DNA of 64,000 bases from Phragmites australis (lineage: Eukaryota > Streptophyta > Magnoliopsida > Poales > Poaceae), in the NCBI RefSeq assembly GCF_958298935.1, contig NC_084925.1, positions 14,505,001 to 14,569,000 of the forward strand, read 5' to 3'. A model generated the notes under the pieces. The model saw nothing but the letters and a program-made list of their open reading frames with translations, did not search any database and was not told the origin of the DNA. Shown piece by piece: positions 44,561 through 57,005 of the stretch (position 1 is the stretch's first letter; each line of letters opens with the position of its first letter). Both the position numbers and the translations under genes were made by a program.

Positions 44561-46789
44561 TCTTAGAGCATGTCGGAGTTTAAAAATGGGGAAATAATGA
44601 AATATGATGAACATCATATCTAATACGTATATGACTTTTAAAGCCAAAGCTTATGCTACATGGGTGTTTTTGCACCGTCATATATATAGTACTTTCTAAA
44701 TAGAATGATAACTTGAATTAAATCTTGTCATGGTTAAACTCTTTTGATTGATTTGATCTTTGACCAAAATGCTATATGTTAAAGATTCAAATAAATGAAT
44801 AAGTGTTGAATAATAGTTGATAGGTAAAAGATCAAGACAATATGCATTGTTACACTTCTTCTTTACGAGACTGCTTGTCATTATACTTTGATATGAACTT
44901 GGAAAAAGTCATATACGACCGTAATCATTGTCTTAAGGTTTTTTTATTGTCTTTTTGATATAGGCTTGGCATGGTTGGATAGAATAAGGCTGATGGTGCA
45001 TATAAGTCCTTGCAAAAGAATATGATAAGTTCTTGACAATACAATTGGCATCTTACTATATATCTTTTTAATCAAAACAATGACATACTTTTGGTACCTA
45101 TGTTTTTGATAGCATATAAATTGAGGATTCAAATAGTTGAGATTGCAAGACCATGCCTTGCAAATAAATTTAGAGAGTCTAGAACTCACTTAACCACCTA
45201 GCAACTCAATTCCTAAATCAAATCTCATCTAAAATCCTCTCTTTTCTTCTAAACCTCAAGAATGCTCCAACTTCGCTAAAAATCGCTCCAACTCGAAATC
45301 TATCCAACCAAAATGCGAACACACGCCATGGATGCCTAGTAGACTCACCCAAGGTGCTTTTGCCCCGCTTGGTGACCTTCGGAAAGAAGCGGAAAGCTCG
45401 GAACGGAGAAGAATAGCCGGAGAGGGATATTTTGGGATTTTGTGAAAATCCTTGTTGAATGCTTTAGAGAGGCATCATGTAAACTCATCTATGCAATAAA
45501 AATCAAGTTTTGTAAGTTGATGAATTGCTGATTCGAAATTTTCTCTATGTTCTATATTCTGCGTAAGTAGTTTTGGTTTTCAATTCATTTTGTGTTTAAT
45601 CCATCCAAAACCTTACTAGAATATCTGTGTTTGATCTGAGAAAATTTTGAGTGGCTTTGATTTGATCTCTGGTTGCTTTTGTTCATTATTGACTAGATTT
45701 CCATCTACTTGATTCTATGTGGTACAGTCAACTTCGACTAGGCATAATTCTTAATCCACATATCCGATTGACCTGATTTTTCATAAATAGTTTCGTATTT
45801 GAATCTAGTTTATGTTGACCAATTTTGAGGTCAATTGGACCGCTAAATCTTATCTACATCAATTTTAGTAGAGTATGTGTATTCTGTCTCGAATGGAATA
45901 CCGAGTTTAAGTATGTTTTCGATTTGGATAAATTAATCTTTGAATTTGGTTTCTGCAATTGTTCACCCCCCATCTGATTGCCATATTATAGTGTAATCGA
46001 TCCTACACAGACCAATTACTATACTACGCTAGTCATCACGTCCAGAAACATGACAGACAGGTATGCTAGAGCATAGTCGCACGGAACGGGGTCGAAGGTG
46101 CGTTTTGCGACCCTGGGATGTCGACCCAATTCGAGGGTCGGAGTCGAATAGGGTCAATGACGTGATTGAGGTTGAATCGCATCTAGGCATCCAGGCAGAT
46201 GAGGTAGAAGGCCAGCAAACAAGGAAGGCAAGGAGGACAGGCATATCCATCACCAGCTTGTGGGGGGAGGAAGGATGTATACCGGCCACTCGAATCCTGC
46301 CAGGAAGACGATGCCGGATCCAGTGGCGGCAGCAATTGGGCCGATGACGACTAGAACATGGAGAGGGAAGAGAGAGGATGGGTACTCATTAGTCTTCTTC
46401 TACTAGCCGCCTGCACTTGGTTGTCGCCCCCACTCTTTCTGCACTGCCGCCAATGAATGGAGTCTTGCCACCGCTGATGGATGGAGGGCTCGCCATGGGG
46501 ATGCTGCTCTGTAGAGAGAGAGAGAGAGATTCTATGGCCTACAGGAGAGAGAGGGCTTGTACGGGAAAAGGGAGAGGGGGCTTGTATGGGAGAAAGGGCT
46601 GTGTGGTGGAAAGGGTGGATAAGGTTCACGTGAGAGAAAAAGCTACTGCTGGTGGAGATGAGTTTATAATGAGCTGAGTGGGCCTTAGTTTGGTATGGGC
46701 CAGATATATTTTCTTTTCTTATTCTTTTGCTTATATATATACTGGTTAACATCTATATTTATAGCATATGTACTTAATCTTTATAATGA
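44561..46789. other. Long stretch without a recognised gene
   Basis: AT-rich to about 46000, then GC-richer with a (GA)n run at 46514-46530. No domain, inverted terminus or tandem repeat was identified. Open frames up to 133 codons (46752-46351, minus) have low-complexity Ser/Pro composition and no motif. Confidence 0.35.
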
Positions 46790-49674
46790 GGTATCGACCC
46801 GAATGAGTCGGGTCACATTCCACGTCGTTAATTTATCGTCCGGAAGAGGTATGCCCCCTTCGTACCATATTTTTGCTAGATGTCGACCCACATCCCACGA
46901 TCCCGTTCCTCGATCCGATCAACCCATTTTTTGTGTGACTATGTGATAGAGAACTTCTCATTTTGCTCACGCCCTGAGGCATGCCATACTATCAGCAACC
47001 ACACATCAGCTTCTTCAAACTAACATCGCACCACAACACAACCTCCGCAAATGTGAGAGGGATGTCGGTTAATCCAACCGACAAGACAACCACTGCAAAA
47101 AGCCCATGCAGAGGGAGGAAGACATGCCTTCTACCAGCTCAAGTCTATCATTCCAACTCAAGTATAGGTACTTAATGAAGCCAATTTAAGAAACAACCTT
47201 TGTAACCTCGGCTCATAGCCAACGGACCGAGCATTGGTAGACAACATTCCTCTCTGGGTTCCTAGAGAGCATACGCCCTCCTAGAGAACACCAAAACTAT
47301 AGAGGCCTACCTCAACAAAGTCATTCTCTTTCACAACACCCCCTAAACAGAGGGAAATCCACTAGCTCCAAAACATAACTCTGACCTCACCGCTCGAACT
47401 CTGGGGCAAACTCCACCTTACAAGCCATCCTTAGGACACGCATTGGCATCCTAGCAACCAAGCAACCAAAGAATCGCTTTATGAAAAGACCCATTCTTAT
47501 TCCTTATAGGGTAAACCTTCCATTGCGCAAACCTACCCAGACATTTCCCAATTAACATCCATCCTAGCACAAAAACTAGATCAGCCAACGAAGACCAACT
47601 CCATCGCTAGAAACCCTCAAGCCAGAAACTGCCTAAAAACTTCTTCGGATCCATTCACTTCACGAGAGCCAACAAGAAGGAAAGCCTTAACTCAAACCAC
47701 ACACTAAAAACCACTCAAGAGATCACCACAATGAGCTCTAGCGATATCTCTAGCTACTTGGTTGAGAATGATACAAGCAACCCTCAAGCTCGTAATCCAC
47801 ATGATGAGCGAAACTGTCTTGGCTCAGCCACCAACGCTCAATGGTGACAAGACAACCTAGCATCCCACCATGCTGCTATAGGCAACAACTTTTGCGGCAA
47901 AACCAAAACAACACCAAGCAACTATAGGCAAGGTATAACCTTGGCTTCCTCGAACAGAAACAAACGAATCCCCACGTCCAACATGATGGGGTTTGCTATA
48001 CGAACACAAGAAAACACTCCATGATCTGACTAACTTCTCTGCCTTGGCCTTGCAAGCATCAACCTTCTCGAAAACCTCACAACACAGATTGAAAACCACT
48101 GATGCAACCCTAAGGAAGGTGTCAATCCACTAGTGTCGCTTGACACAACCCAGTTGCCTCGGAGCAACCGATAAACTCTTACTTCACTTAGACTCAAACA
48201 TCAGAAAAAAAAACTACGCAGAGGGTATACAAGCCTTTGGGCATAAACACAAGATCTCAACTAAGTATTGAGCATCAACAACTAGGGTGCAACCTTAGCA
48301 AACAATTGAAACTTCCTCTCAGAACCTCTCTCGGGTCTCGCTCTCAACGCGCCTTCATGGCCAACAAAAGATCGCATCGAGGCGACATAACTTCCAATGC
48401 ATGAGAAACATATGTATGACATGTATCATGCACAGGTAACAACATAACTTTCAACACATATTATAATAAATGAACAACTTCAAAGCAATAAATCTCACTT
48501 ACTCCACTTCTTACTTTAAGAATTCAAGTAAACTTCAGAAAGTAAATATTAAGACATAATGCATAATCGAATGACATAATTTCAACATAGGTATATAAGT
48601 CATGCTTCACATTCGAGGAATACAAACAACTGCAAGAGAGAATACATATCTCACTTCCTTTACCTTATAATCTAGGGAAAACATCCATTCTTCAGAAGGC
48701 AGAAAGTAAGTCACATGCTCACATTTAATTTAATGAGTTATTAGTAAGTGCGGCAATTAAAAGATGGAGTTAACCAAATAATAAGTTAAAGCGTAGTCAT
48801 CCGCTACATTCACTTGCCTTCATTGCTGACAAAAATGGGAACTAGATTCATCTCGAAGAACCAACACCTGAACAAGTGCATACATTAGCACCAAAATGCC
48901 GCAACAACAAAAGAAAAAGGAGACACACTCCTCCGCCTGGAAAATCCCGCATACAAAACGATATCGAAAACAACAGAGAAACATCTACCACTTGACTAGC
49001 ATGAAGATGGGTGCAATTCTTCTCTAGTTAGGTCGACGTTCGAAGAACCGAGAAACAAAACACCATGTGAACTAACTTTTGACGGACGACATTATTATTT
49101 TAAAAATTACTCATAAACCACTCATCCAAAATGCACTAAGACTAGCGCCATCAGAAAGATAACGACTAGACCTACAACTTTTATTTTAAGCTTATGGTCA
49201 CATGCGGCACCAATTAAACCTCAATTTCCAATTAATCGATGCATGCTAAATAGATCATCAAAATACTACCCTGATGACGGAATCGATCGTCCCCACACAC
49301 ATCTATATGCTTCTAAGGACTACGAAGAGGTCACCTTTGGAGCGAGATCATGAATTATAGTTTAGCCTAAAGCCACTTTTAAGTGTAAATGAGCAAATAC
49401 CCAATGTTTTCAATTTTGAAGGTTTTTTATAACTCTAGTCAGAGTTGGGTGTCGATCAATCAAGGTTTTAGTCCTCTTTTTGAATCTCAAGTGAGGTTAA
49501 TAGCAGGACGCTTGACTCAATTGTGTTTCCACTCGATATTCGGAACATGATTTATTTTCTGCTTGATTCTTTCGACTGTAAGCCTACTCCACCTTACTAG
49601 ACTAGACGTAGATTTGGCAGCACTCGAGTGGGCACTTGTGGAATTTTTTCCTCCTGAGTAGAGTTAGGGGCTAT
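46790..49674 (+). other. Probable internal region of a decayed gypsy element
   Basis: No intact frame. Its right edge, AGTTAGGGGCTAT at 49662-49674, looks like a polypurine tract directly before the LTR starting at 49675. This suggests the stretch is the 3' internal part of that element. Around 47380-48170 one plus-strand phase has fewer stops than expected, but I recognise no domain. A short hairpin GACCCGAATGAGTCGGGTC lies at 46796-46814. Confidence 0.35.
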
Positions 49675-49946
49675 TGTCGAATATCTAAATAAGGGGTAAC
49701 TATATATGGACAGGGTATACCATGCATATGTATAACAACTCCGGATACTACGGAACCGAATTTGTGGTGCCTGGTACACTCAAAAATCTAAAAGATGTAT
49801 ACTAGGAATGTCTCGATTGGTTGCCCAACTTGAGAGCGACTGGTATCCAAGTCAGATTCTTTTGATTTGTTTAGACAAGTTGGAGGACTCCCTATCGACT
49901 ATGGCTGGATAGGAGGTGGCATATCAACCCTATATAAAGAGGGGAC

Positions 49947-51067
49947 CGAAAGTGCATCTAGGCCTCTTATGTTAGTTTTGGATAATAGATGACAAACGAT
50001 TAAGGGACTAATGAGTTTAATGAGTTTATTAATAGGTATTAGTTCCATGAAGAATTTATATGATGCTAGGAACTCTCAAAAAGGGAAAAGAGAAGCAGCA
50101 TATGAATACTCTATAGACTTAAATTTGTTTTACTTTTGAATTTGAGTTTAGGAATGCCGTACTATCAAGAGGGATGCATGTAGATCTACTTGAAGATGTC
50201 TCAGTGCTCAAAGTACCCTTTTAGGCCAAAAATGAGATACATAAAGCATCCCACAAACACTGAAAGTTCTTTGTTGCTTTGTGCAACCGAAAGTTCTGGG
50301 TGCAACTCGGAAGTTCCGAGTTACCGGAACCTCCGGGTGGAGCTCCGAGTAGGGGTGCTCGGTTTGGTGTTTTAAATCCAACCTAGAAGTTTTGTGTTAC
50401 CAGAACCTCCGAATTGAGTTTGAGCAAGGGTGCTTGGTTAAGGCTTCTGAGTTTAACCCGAAAGTTCTGAGTTGACCTGGAAGTTTCACATGCTAGAACC
50501 TCCGTATTGTTTCTGAGTAGGGGTCCTTGGTTGCTAAGTCTATAGCTAACCCGAAAGTTCCAGTTTCAACCCGAAAGTTCCGAGTAAGTCCAGAAAGTAT
50601 TGTAACGGCTAGTTTTGGGGGGTTGGGTATAAATACCCCCTCACCCCCACATTGCATTTGCTGCTAACCTACCTTGAGACAAAGCATTCAAAGACCCTTT
50701 AGAAGCTCTCCAAACTCCTCTTGGCTTTAATTCTTGCAAGGATTTGAGAGTTGGGTTGAGATTTTGAGAAAGAGTGCTAGTGAGCAGCATTCCTATCTTT
50801 GAGCACTTGAGTTTATCGTCAAGCCGTTTGACATCATGTTTGTTGCTCTTAGAGGTTCATCCTCCTAGATGGCTAGGTGCCTCCCGACGAGCACCCAAGC
50901 TTTTGGTGTGCCTTGGGACATTTGTGAAGGTTCATCCTTACCTCCGCAAGGTAAGAGGACATTTGAGTAAGCCCAAGCTTGATCTAGGTGGTCGCTTGGT
51001 AAGGATTAGGGATGAAAGAGACCTAGCTCTTTGGAGCTCCTCAACGGAGACATAGGAACCTCAAGTG
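49947..51067 (+). repeat. Truncated 5' LTR of the plus-strand Sirevirus
   Basis: Starts CGAAAGTGCATCTAGG (TG changed to CG) and aligns with 54564-55677 of the 3' LTR. It carries arrays of CCGGAAGTTCCGAGTT-type motifs (50275-50595) and a palindromic TATA region GGGTATAAATACCCCC (50626-50641). Confidence 0.85.
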
Positions 51068-51403
51068 GAGGCAGAGTATGTTGCTGTGAGTTCTTGTTGT
51101 GCTCAACTACTTTGGATGAGGCAAACATTGAGAGACTGTGGCTATAATATGTCCAAAATTCCACTTTTGTGTGACAATGAGAGTACCATAAAAATAGCCA
51201 ACAACCCTGTGCAACACTCAAGAACCAAACATATTGACATCCGACACCACTTCTTGAGAGATCACTCAACCAAAGGGGATATCGATATTTACCATGTGAG
51301 AACCGAAAACAACTAGCTGATATCCTCAACAAGCCAATAGACGAGCAATGGTTTTGCAAGTTGAGAAGTGAACTAAATATCCTAGATTCTCATAACGTTG
51401 CTT
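51068..51403 (+). pseudogene. RNase H C-terminal remnant
   Basis: Begins abruptly with AEYVAVSSCCAQLLWMRQTL, then CDNESTIKIANNP and HIDIRHHFLRDHSTKGD. It ends with a frameshifted QLADILNKP and a stop after NILDSHNVA. It corresponds to residues from about 385 to the end of the pol frame at 33506-32016 and marks the deletion junction. Confidence 0.85.
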
Positions 51404-51654
51404 GATGTGTTGCATGTAATTGATTGTTTTAGTTTAGTAGCTTTGATAGCTAGAAGTTTGCAAAAATCTTCTTTTAAGTGCTATTTTCAAAAGATTTGAT
51501 TATTTGATCTTATGATCATATTTTGTTACTTGTGATAATTGTTATACTTTGTTGTTTGTTGGTTGATCATAAGTGGTAAAAATCCTTATATGTCTAACCT
51601 TTAAATCTCTCAAAAATCTGGATCGAATGTCATCTTGAAATTCAGTTTTGTCAT

Positions 51655-51890
51655 CTTCCAGAACCTAGAAGTTCCGGACTCAACCCGGAAGTTTTGGATT
51701 ATGGAAGTCCTTGGCTCTCCAGCTATCTCTGTTGAGTTGACAGAACCCGAAAGTTCTGGATTCACTTGTAAGGTCCAGATTCTGTCAGTTCACCCAAAAG
51801 CTCCGAGTTCTCCTTTGGGTGACTCCTCTTAGTTTCTATCTTTGCCTTAACCCGGCGATTCTGGGTTCCACCCGGAGGTTCTGGGTTCTA
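51655..51890 (+). repeat. LTR-type motif array before the envelope-like ORF
   Basis: About eight copies of variants of AACCCGGAAGTTCTGGGTT lie in the spacer between pol and the envelope-like ORF. They are the motif of this element's own LTR, not that of the other Sirevirus. Confidence 0.8.
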
Positions 51891-52388
51891 GGGTCTTTAA
51901 CCATTACCTAAGAGATAACCCTTGCCTCCACCCCTCATTTGTTTCTTTTCTCTCCATCAACTCACTTATCTCTACCAAGGGTGCCTCCACCAAAGATCCT
52001 CGTGTTTCTCCGTTGAAATCTCAAGATCTTTGCCCAAGGGATACTCCGGGCAATCCTCCAAATAGACTCCGGTTCAACGGTTGTTCCTCAAGGTACATCT
52101 CAAAACTGTTTTTCCCGATCTCTCAATGCCAAGCTTTAGAGTCGATTCCCTTTGGTATTTTGATTCCTTATCTATCCTAGAATCATGTTTCTTAAGGGTT
52201 TGAAATTCGTTGGTTAAATTCCTCAAAACCCTAAATCCTGCCCATGCTCGGGCAACTCGAAAATTGAACCTGGAAGTTTTGGGTTGGCCAGTAACTGCCA
52301 TCAAGATCATGTTTCCCAATTCCAATTTTTGTTCGATCTTTTCCCTATCTCAAGCATGTCATTCATGTGTTTCTCAGGATAGTGTGAG

Positions 52389-54165
52389 ATGGGACGCAAG
52401 AAGTTTGTTGATCAATCTTACCAAAGAAGAACAAAGGCTCGATATGATCCCCTAGTTAAAGCACCAAGCGATTCAGAAGGGAATGGCAGTGGCAGTTACC
52501 ATAAATAGCATGGGGCCCACAAAGCTATTCAAAAAGTCCCACTGTCTCGGTCTGGCGGTATTCACATTGATGAGACATCTCAAACCGTTAATGTGGGTCA
52601 TGGTGGTACTTTGCCACCTAGAAGAGGAAAAGGTGCAGGCAGAGGAAAAGGAAAGGTAGTGGCCTTTGGCTATCGAGCAGAAGAAGAAGAGATGGATGTG
52701 GATATGGGTGGACAAGAGGGAAGGTCTACCTTATCACCTTTAAAGCTTCATAAAACTCACAACACATATATGAATAGGTGGGATGGGAATAAAAGTGGTA
52801 AATTACATGGTTAAGGCCGGCAAATGCAAGAAGGCAAGATATTAAACATCGATCCTTTCAAAGAAGAAGCCTATCACTCCCATGCAATGGATTGATTAGG
52901 ATTATATGGTCAAGAAGAATGATCCAAGTTTTAATGAGGTGATATCTGCTTGTGAGCATAAGAAAATCAAGCAAATCATGGGATTCTAGTATAACTGGAG
53001 TGTTGAGGTGATTGCCCAGTTTTACGTTACTCTCCATTATGATCATGCAGAGAACAAAACCATGAATTGGATGATTTAAGGTAAAAGGTACAAGATCAAA
53101 TACAATACCTTTGGTCGTTTGTTTGGGTTTGATGTTCATGACACTGGCAAGTCAAAAATTCACATTGAGCAACAACTCACCACCGATGAAATGGATTTCA
53201 TTTATGATCATAATCTTAGTGAAGTGAAATATGGAACAACTAAGGGCATGAGGTTATTTTACAAATATCTAAATCTCTTGTTCCACGCCACTCTCTCTCT
53301 CTCTCCCAAAAGTGGTGATTCTACTAGTGTGCAATCGATCACAAGAAATTTGCTTGCCAGGATGTCAAATTAAGATGATCCCTTTAGTGTGGTTGATATC
53401 CTTTGGGAAGAGATTCTTACCACATCCGACACCCCAACAAAGAGTTGTGCATATGCTCCTTACATTATTTTTATGATAGAAAAGATCATAAATGAGTTTT
53501 GCAAGGAAGTTAAGCATGAGCCTTTGAGAATAAGATTGATGAGCACCAAATCAAGTTTTATGCTATCCTCTCAATTGTCTTCTCAAGAAGCTCCTAGGAG
53601 GGGTCCTTCTCCTCCATCACGTCGGTCTTCATCCTCTTCATCGCCAATTCGTGCTATGTTAAAGGCAATTTTTTAATGTGTGCACTCACAATGCCGTGAA
53701 AATCAAAGAGCATAAGGATCGCACCAACATGAGGTTGAGAAAGCTAGAAGAGAGGCAAAAAGCAATTCATACACATTTGAGGATTGAGTCTCCTTGCTCT
53801 CCTGTGGCTTCCGAGGAAGAAGTTAACGAGCCCGAGGTTTTTGAGGACCCATGGGCTTGATATGATGCTGCTCAAACTGTTGCCGATGCCGGATCATCTC
53901 ATGCTCAAGCAAATGTTGAGGATGAATCAGAAGAAGAAGAAGGAGATGTTGGAGGTCCCAAGGACAACTCCAATGGTGAGGACGATGAAGATGGAGATGG
54001 AGATGAGGACTATGACGAGGATAGCAACCGAGCTTTCTTTTTCAGCCTTTCTTTCCTTTTTGGTGACTTGATGCCAAAGGGCGAGAGAACATATCTTTCT
54101 GTTGCATGTTTTGTGGCAGTTCCCATTTTAGTAAAATCTTTATATTTTCTGATGTTGGACATGTA
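52389..54165 (+). pseudogene. Envelope-like ORF of the second Sirevirus, broken
   Basis: Starts MGRKKFVDQSYQRR at 52389 and is interrupted by several stops and frameshifts between 52505 and 53120. Better preserved blocks follow: LFYKYLNLLFHATLS (53255-53300), CAYAPYIIFMIEKI (53443-53484), RAMLKAIF (53650-53676) and a coiled-coil stretch (53680-53770). An acidic tail runs from 53915 to 54020 (DESEEEEGDVGG, then EDDEDGDGDEDYDEDS). The order and spacing match 31198-29399. The acidic tail shows what the Lys-rich tail of the first copy probably was before a frameshift. Confidence 0.8.
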
Positions 54166-54563
54166 AGACTATTTATTGTAATGCTGTGATGTACTATGTG
54201 GTGGGCTAGATGTTGAACTTTAAATTTGTAAGAACTTATTTATGTTAGTGTGAGATTTATGTGATGATAATATATGTGATGTGTTTGGTGTAATGTTGTT
54301 TCTATCTTCTTTGTGTGATATATTTTGACATATATATCACGATTATATGTTCACTCACTTTTGTTTCACCCCATGAATGCTAAGATATAGAGGTAGCTCT
54401 TGCAAAATCTTTTTAAATATGTGCATTTGATATCAAAATCAAATTTTAATCAATACACACATTTAGGGGGAGCTCACCATATGCATTAGGATTCAAATTC
54501 TTTATTTCAATTATCTTACGTAAGCTTTAATCGTATTGTCATCAAACACCAAAAGGGAGAGAT

Positions 54564-56027
54564 TGAAAGTGCATCTAAGCCCCCTATGTGGGTTTTGGAT
54601 AATTGATGAAAAACGTTTAAGGGACTAATGAGTTTATTAACATGTATTAGTCCCATGAAGAATTTATATGATGCTAGGAACCCTCAAAAAGGGAAAAGAG
54701 AAGCGGCATGTGAATACTCTATAGATTTCAATTTATTTTACTTTTGAATTTGAGTTTAGTAATGACGTACTATCAAGAGGGATGCGTGTAGATCTACTTG
54801 AAGATGTCTCAGTGCTCAAAGTACCCTTTTAGACTAAAAATGAGAGACGCAAAACACCCCATGAACACCAGGAAGTTCTTTGTTGCTCTGTATACCCGGA
54901 AGTTCTGGGTGCAACTCGGAAGTTCCGAGTTGCCAGAACTTCTGGGTGGAGCTCCGAGCAGGGATGCTCGGTTTGGTGTTTTAAATCTAACCTGGAAGTT
55001 TCAGATAGCTGAAACCTCCAGGTTGAGTCCGAGTAGGGGTACTCGGTTAGGGCCTCTAAGTTTAACCCGAAAATCTGGGTTGACCCAGAAGTTCCAAGTG
55101 CCAGAACCTCCGAATTGTTTCCGAGCAGGGGTCCTCGGTTGCTAAGTCTATAGCTAATCCGGAAGTTCCGGGTTAAACCTGGAAGTTTCGAGTAAGTCTA
55201 GAAAGTACTATAACGGCTAGTTTTGGGGGGTTGGGTGTAAATACCCCCTCACCCCCACCTTGCATTTGTTGTTCACCTACCTTGAGACAAAGCATTCAAA
55301 GCCCCTTTAGAAGCTCTCCCCACTCCTCTCGTCTTTAATTCTTACAAGGATTTGAGAGATGGGTTGAGATTTTGAGAAAGAGTGCTAGTTTGTGTCATTC
55401 CCATCTTTGAGTACTGTAGTTCATCATCAAGCCATTCGACATCGCGTTTGTTGCTCTTGAAGGTTCATCCTCCTAGACGTGTAGGTGTCGCCCGACGAGC
55501 AACCCAAGCTTGTGGTGTGCCTCAGGATATTTGTGAAGGTTCATCCTCGCTTCCGTAAGGGAGGAGGACATTTGAGTAAGCCCGAGCTCGATCTAGATGG
55601 TCGCTTGGTTAGGGTTAGGGTTGAAAGAGATTCAGCTCTTTGGAGCTCCTCAACAAAGACGTAGAAACCTTAAGTGAAGATGTTCGAACTTCATGAAACA
55701 AATCTTTATCTCCTTGCTTACTTGAGTTCATATTTATTCTAGTTGACTTTTGGGTGATTCGCCTGATCTACTTGATTGTGAGCTTGTGACTGCAAGAGAC
55801 CGTGGAGAAGCCTTTAGACATCATTTGAAACATGTAGTAACCATTAGAATCAATTAAACTTGCTTAGGGGCACTTAAATTTCAAATTTGTGTTCTGTACC
55901 CAAATACTCCAGGTTGAGCTCAGAACTTTTGGAACCCGGAAGTTTTGTATTTTGTTAATCCGCTACGAAGTTTTATTTATTCGGAACGCTTTATTCACCC
56001 CCCTCTAGGCGACATCTTGACCTTTCA
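54564..56027 (+). repeat. 3' LTR of the plus-strand Sirevirus
   Basis: 1464 bp from TGAAAGTGCATCTAAG to CATCTTGACCTTTCA. Motif arrays lie at 54880-55200. The TATA region reads GGGTGTAAATACCCCC, one base changed from the 5' copy. The end has the Sirevirus hallmark CACCCCCCTCTAGGCG. Confidence 0.9.
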
Positions 56028-56379
56028 GGGACCCAAACCTCCAGAAGGGGAGGAGGAGAGAGAACTCATGCATTTGCAACTCGCCGCAAGCACTAAGACC
56101 ATAGGAAATACTCTGCGACTTCAGTTCTAGATTAGCTTGGATCTGGTCTGCTCCTTGTAATAGGTCTATCCACATTGCTTGTACTCGAGAGAATACATAT
56201 ATCATCATCCATATAGGATGTAGGGTATTACTCCAACCGAGAGTCCAAACCTGTCTACATCGTGTGTCTCGCTTCATGTTCAATCCCTGATCTCAAATGT
56301 GCCCTAATCAATTATAGACATATTATCAGAAACTAATCTTTGACAACATGCAATTACTAATTCTCGCAGCTATTGTTGC

Positions 56380-57005
56380 GCTAATGGTTGGTATTCCTGA
56401 CCATAGCAGTTTTTCTTCTAATGGTAAATGGTTTGCTATTCGCTTTGGTTGGTGAGAAGCTGAGATTAGTTTCATATGTGTTTCTGTGATAAACATGATG
56501 AAGCTAAAACTATAAATTAGTGTGGTGAAAGGTACAAGGGTAAGCTCTTATAAGTTTGCTTCGATGTTTCTGCCATGTTTGACTGTTTTTATCCAATGCT
56601 ATTATCTACATACATGTCACTGACTCACTGTCAATGGTTGGCTATTCATATGCATACAAAGATGACTGGTGGAAAACCTCTATTAAATATACGCTAATGG
56701 TTGGTATTCTTGAGCATATCAGTTTTTGTTCTAATGGTAAATAGTTTGCTATTCGCTTTGGTTGGTGAGAAGCTGAGAGCAGTTTCATATGTGCTTCTGT
56801 GATAAACATGATGAAGCTAAAACTATAAATTAGTGTGGTGAAAGGTACAAGGGTAAGCTCTTATAAGTTTCCTTCGATGTTTCTGACATGTTTGACTGTT
56901 TTTATCCAATGCTATTATCTACATACATGTCACTGACTCACTTTCAATGGTTGGCTATTCATATGCATACAAAGATGACTGGTGGAAAACCTAGATTAAA
57001 TATAT
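56380..57005. repeat. 313-bp tandem duplication
   Basis: Two successive copies (56380-56692 and 56693-57005) of an AT-rich unit starting GCTAATGGTTGGTATTC. They differ at only a few positions. No open frame of note. Near-identity implies a recent duplication. Confidence 0.9.

Larger units (their letters stand above)
49947..56027 (+). mobile_element. Internally deleted Sirevirus with exact target duplication
   Basis: Flanked by GGGAC at 49942-49946 and 56028-56032, an exact 5-bp duplication. It has a truncated 5' LTR (49947 to ~51067), the last part of RNase H, a pol-env spacer, an envelope-like ORF, a polypurine tract AAAAGGGAGAG (54551) and a complete 3' LTR (54564-56027). Primer-binding site, gag, protease, integrase and RT are missing. 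One deletion from inside the 5' LTR to inside RNase H explains this. Confidence 0.9.
49675..56345 (+). mobile_element. Gypsy LTR (~0.6 kb) split by a Sirevirus
   Basis: TGTCGAATATCTAAATAAGG at 49675 begins the LTR and ...ATCTTTGACA at 56345 ends it, with the Sirevirus and its target duplication removed. The remaining ~585 bp has a TATA box TATATAAA (49931-49938) and downstream sequence typical of grass gypsy LTRs. A polypurine tract immediately before it indicates a 3' LTR. No matching 5' LTR was found in the window. Confidence 0.6.

Noticed and set aside
46351..46752. 133-codon minus ORF
   Set aside because: Low-complexity Ser/Pro/His composition produced by a GA-rich tract; no homologous pattern recognised.
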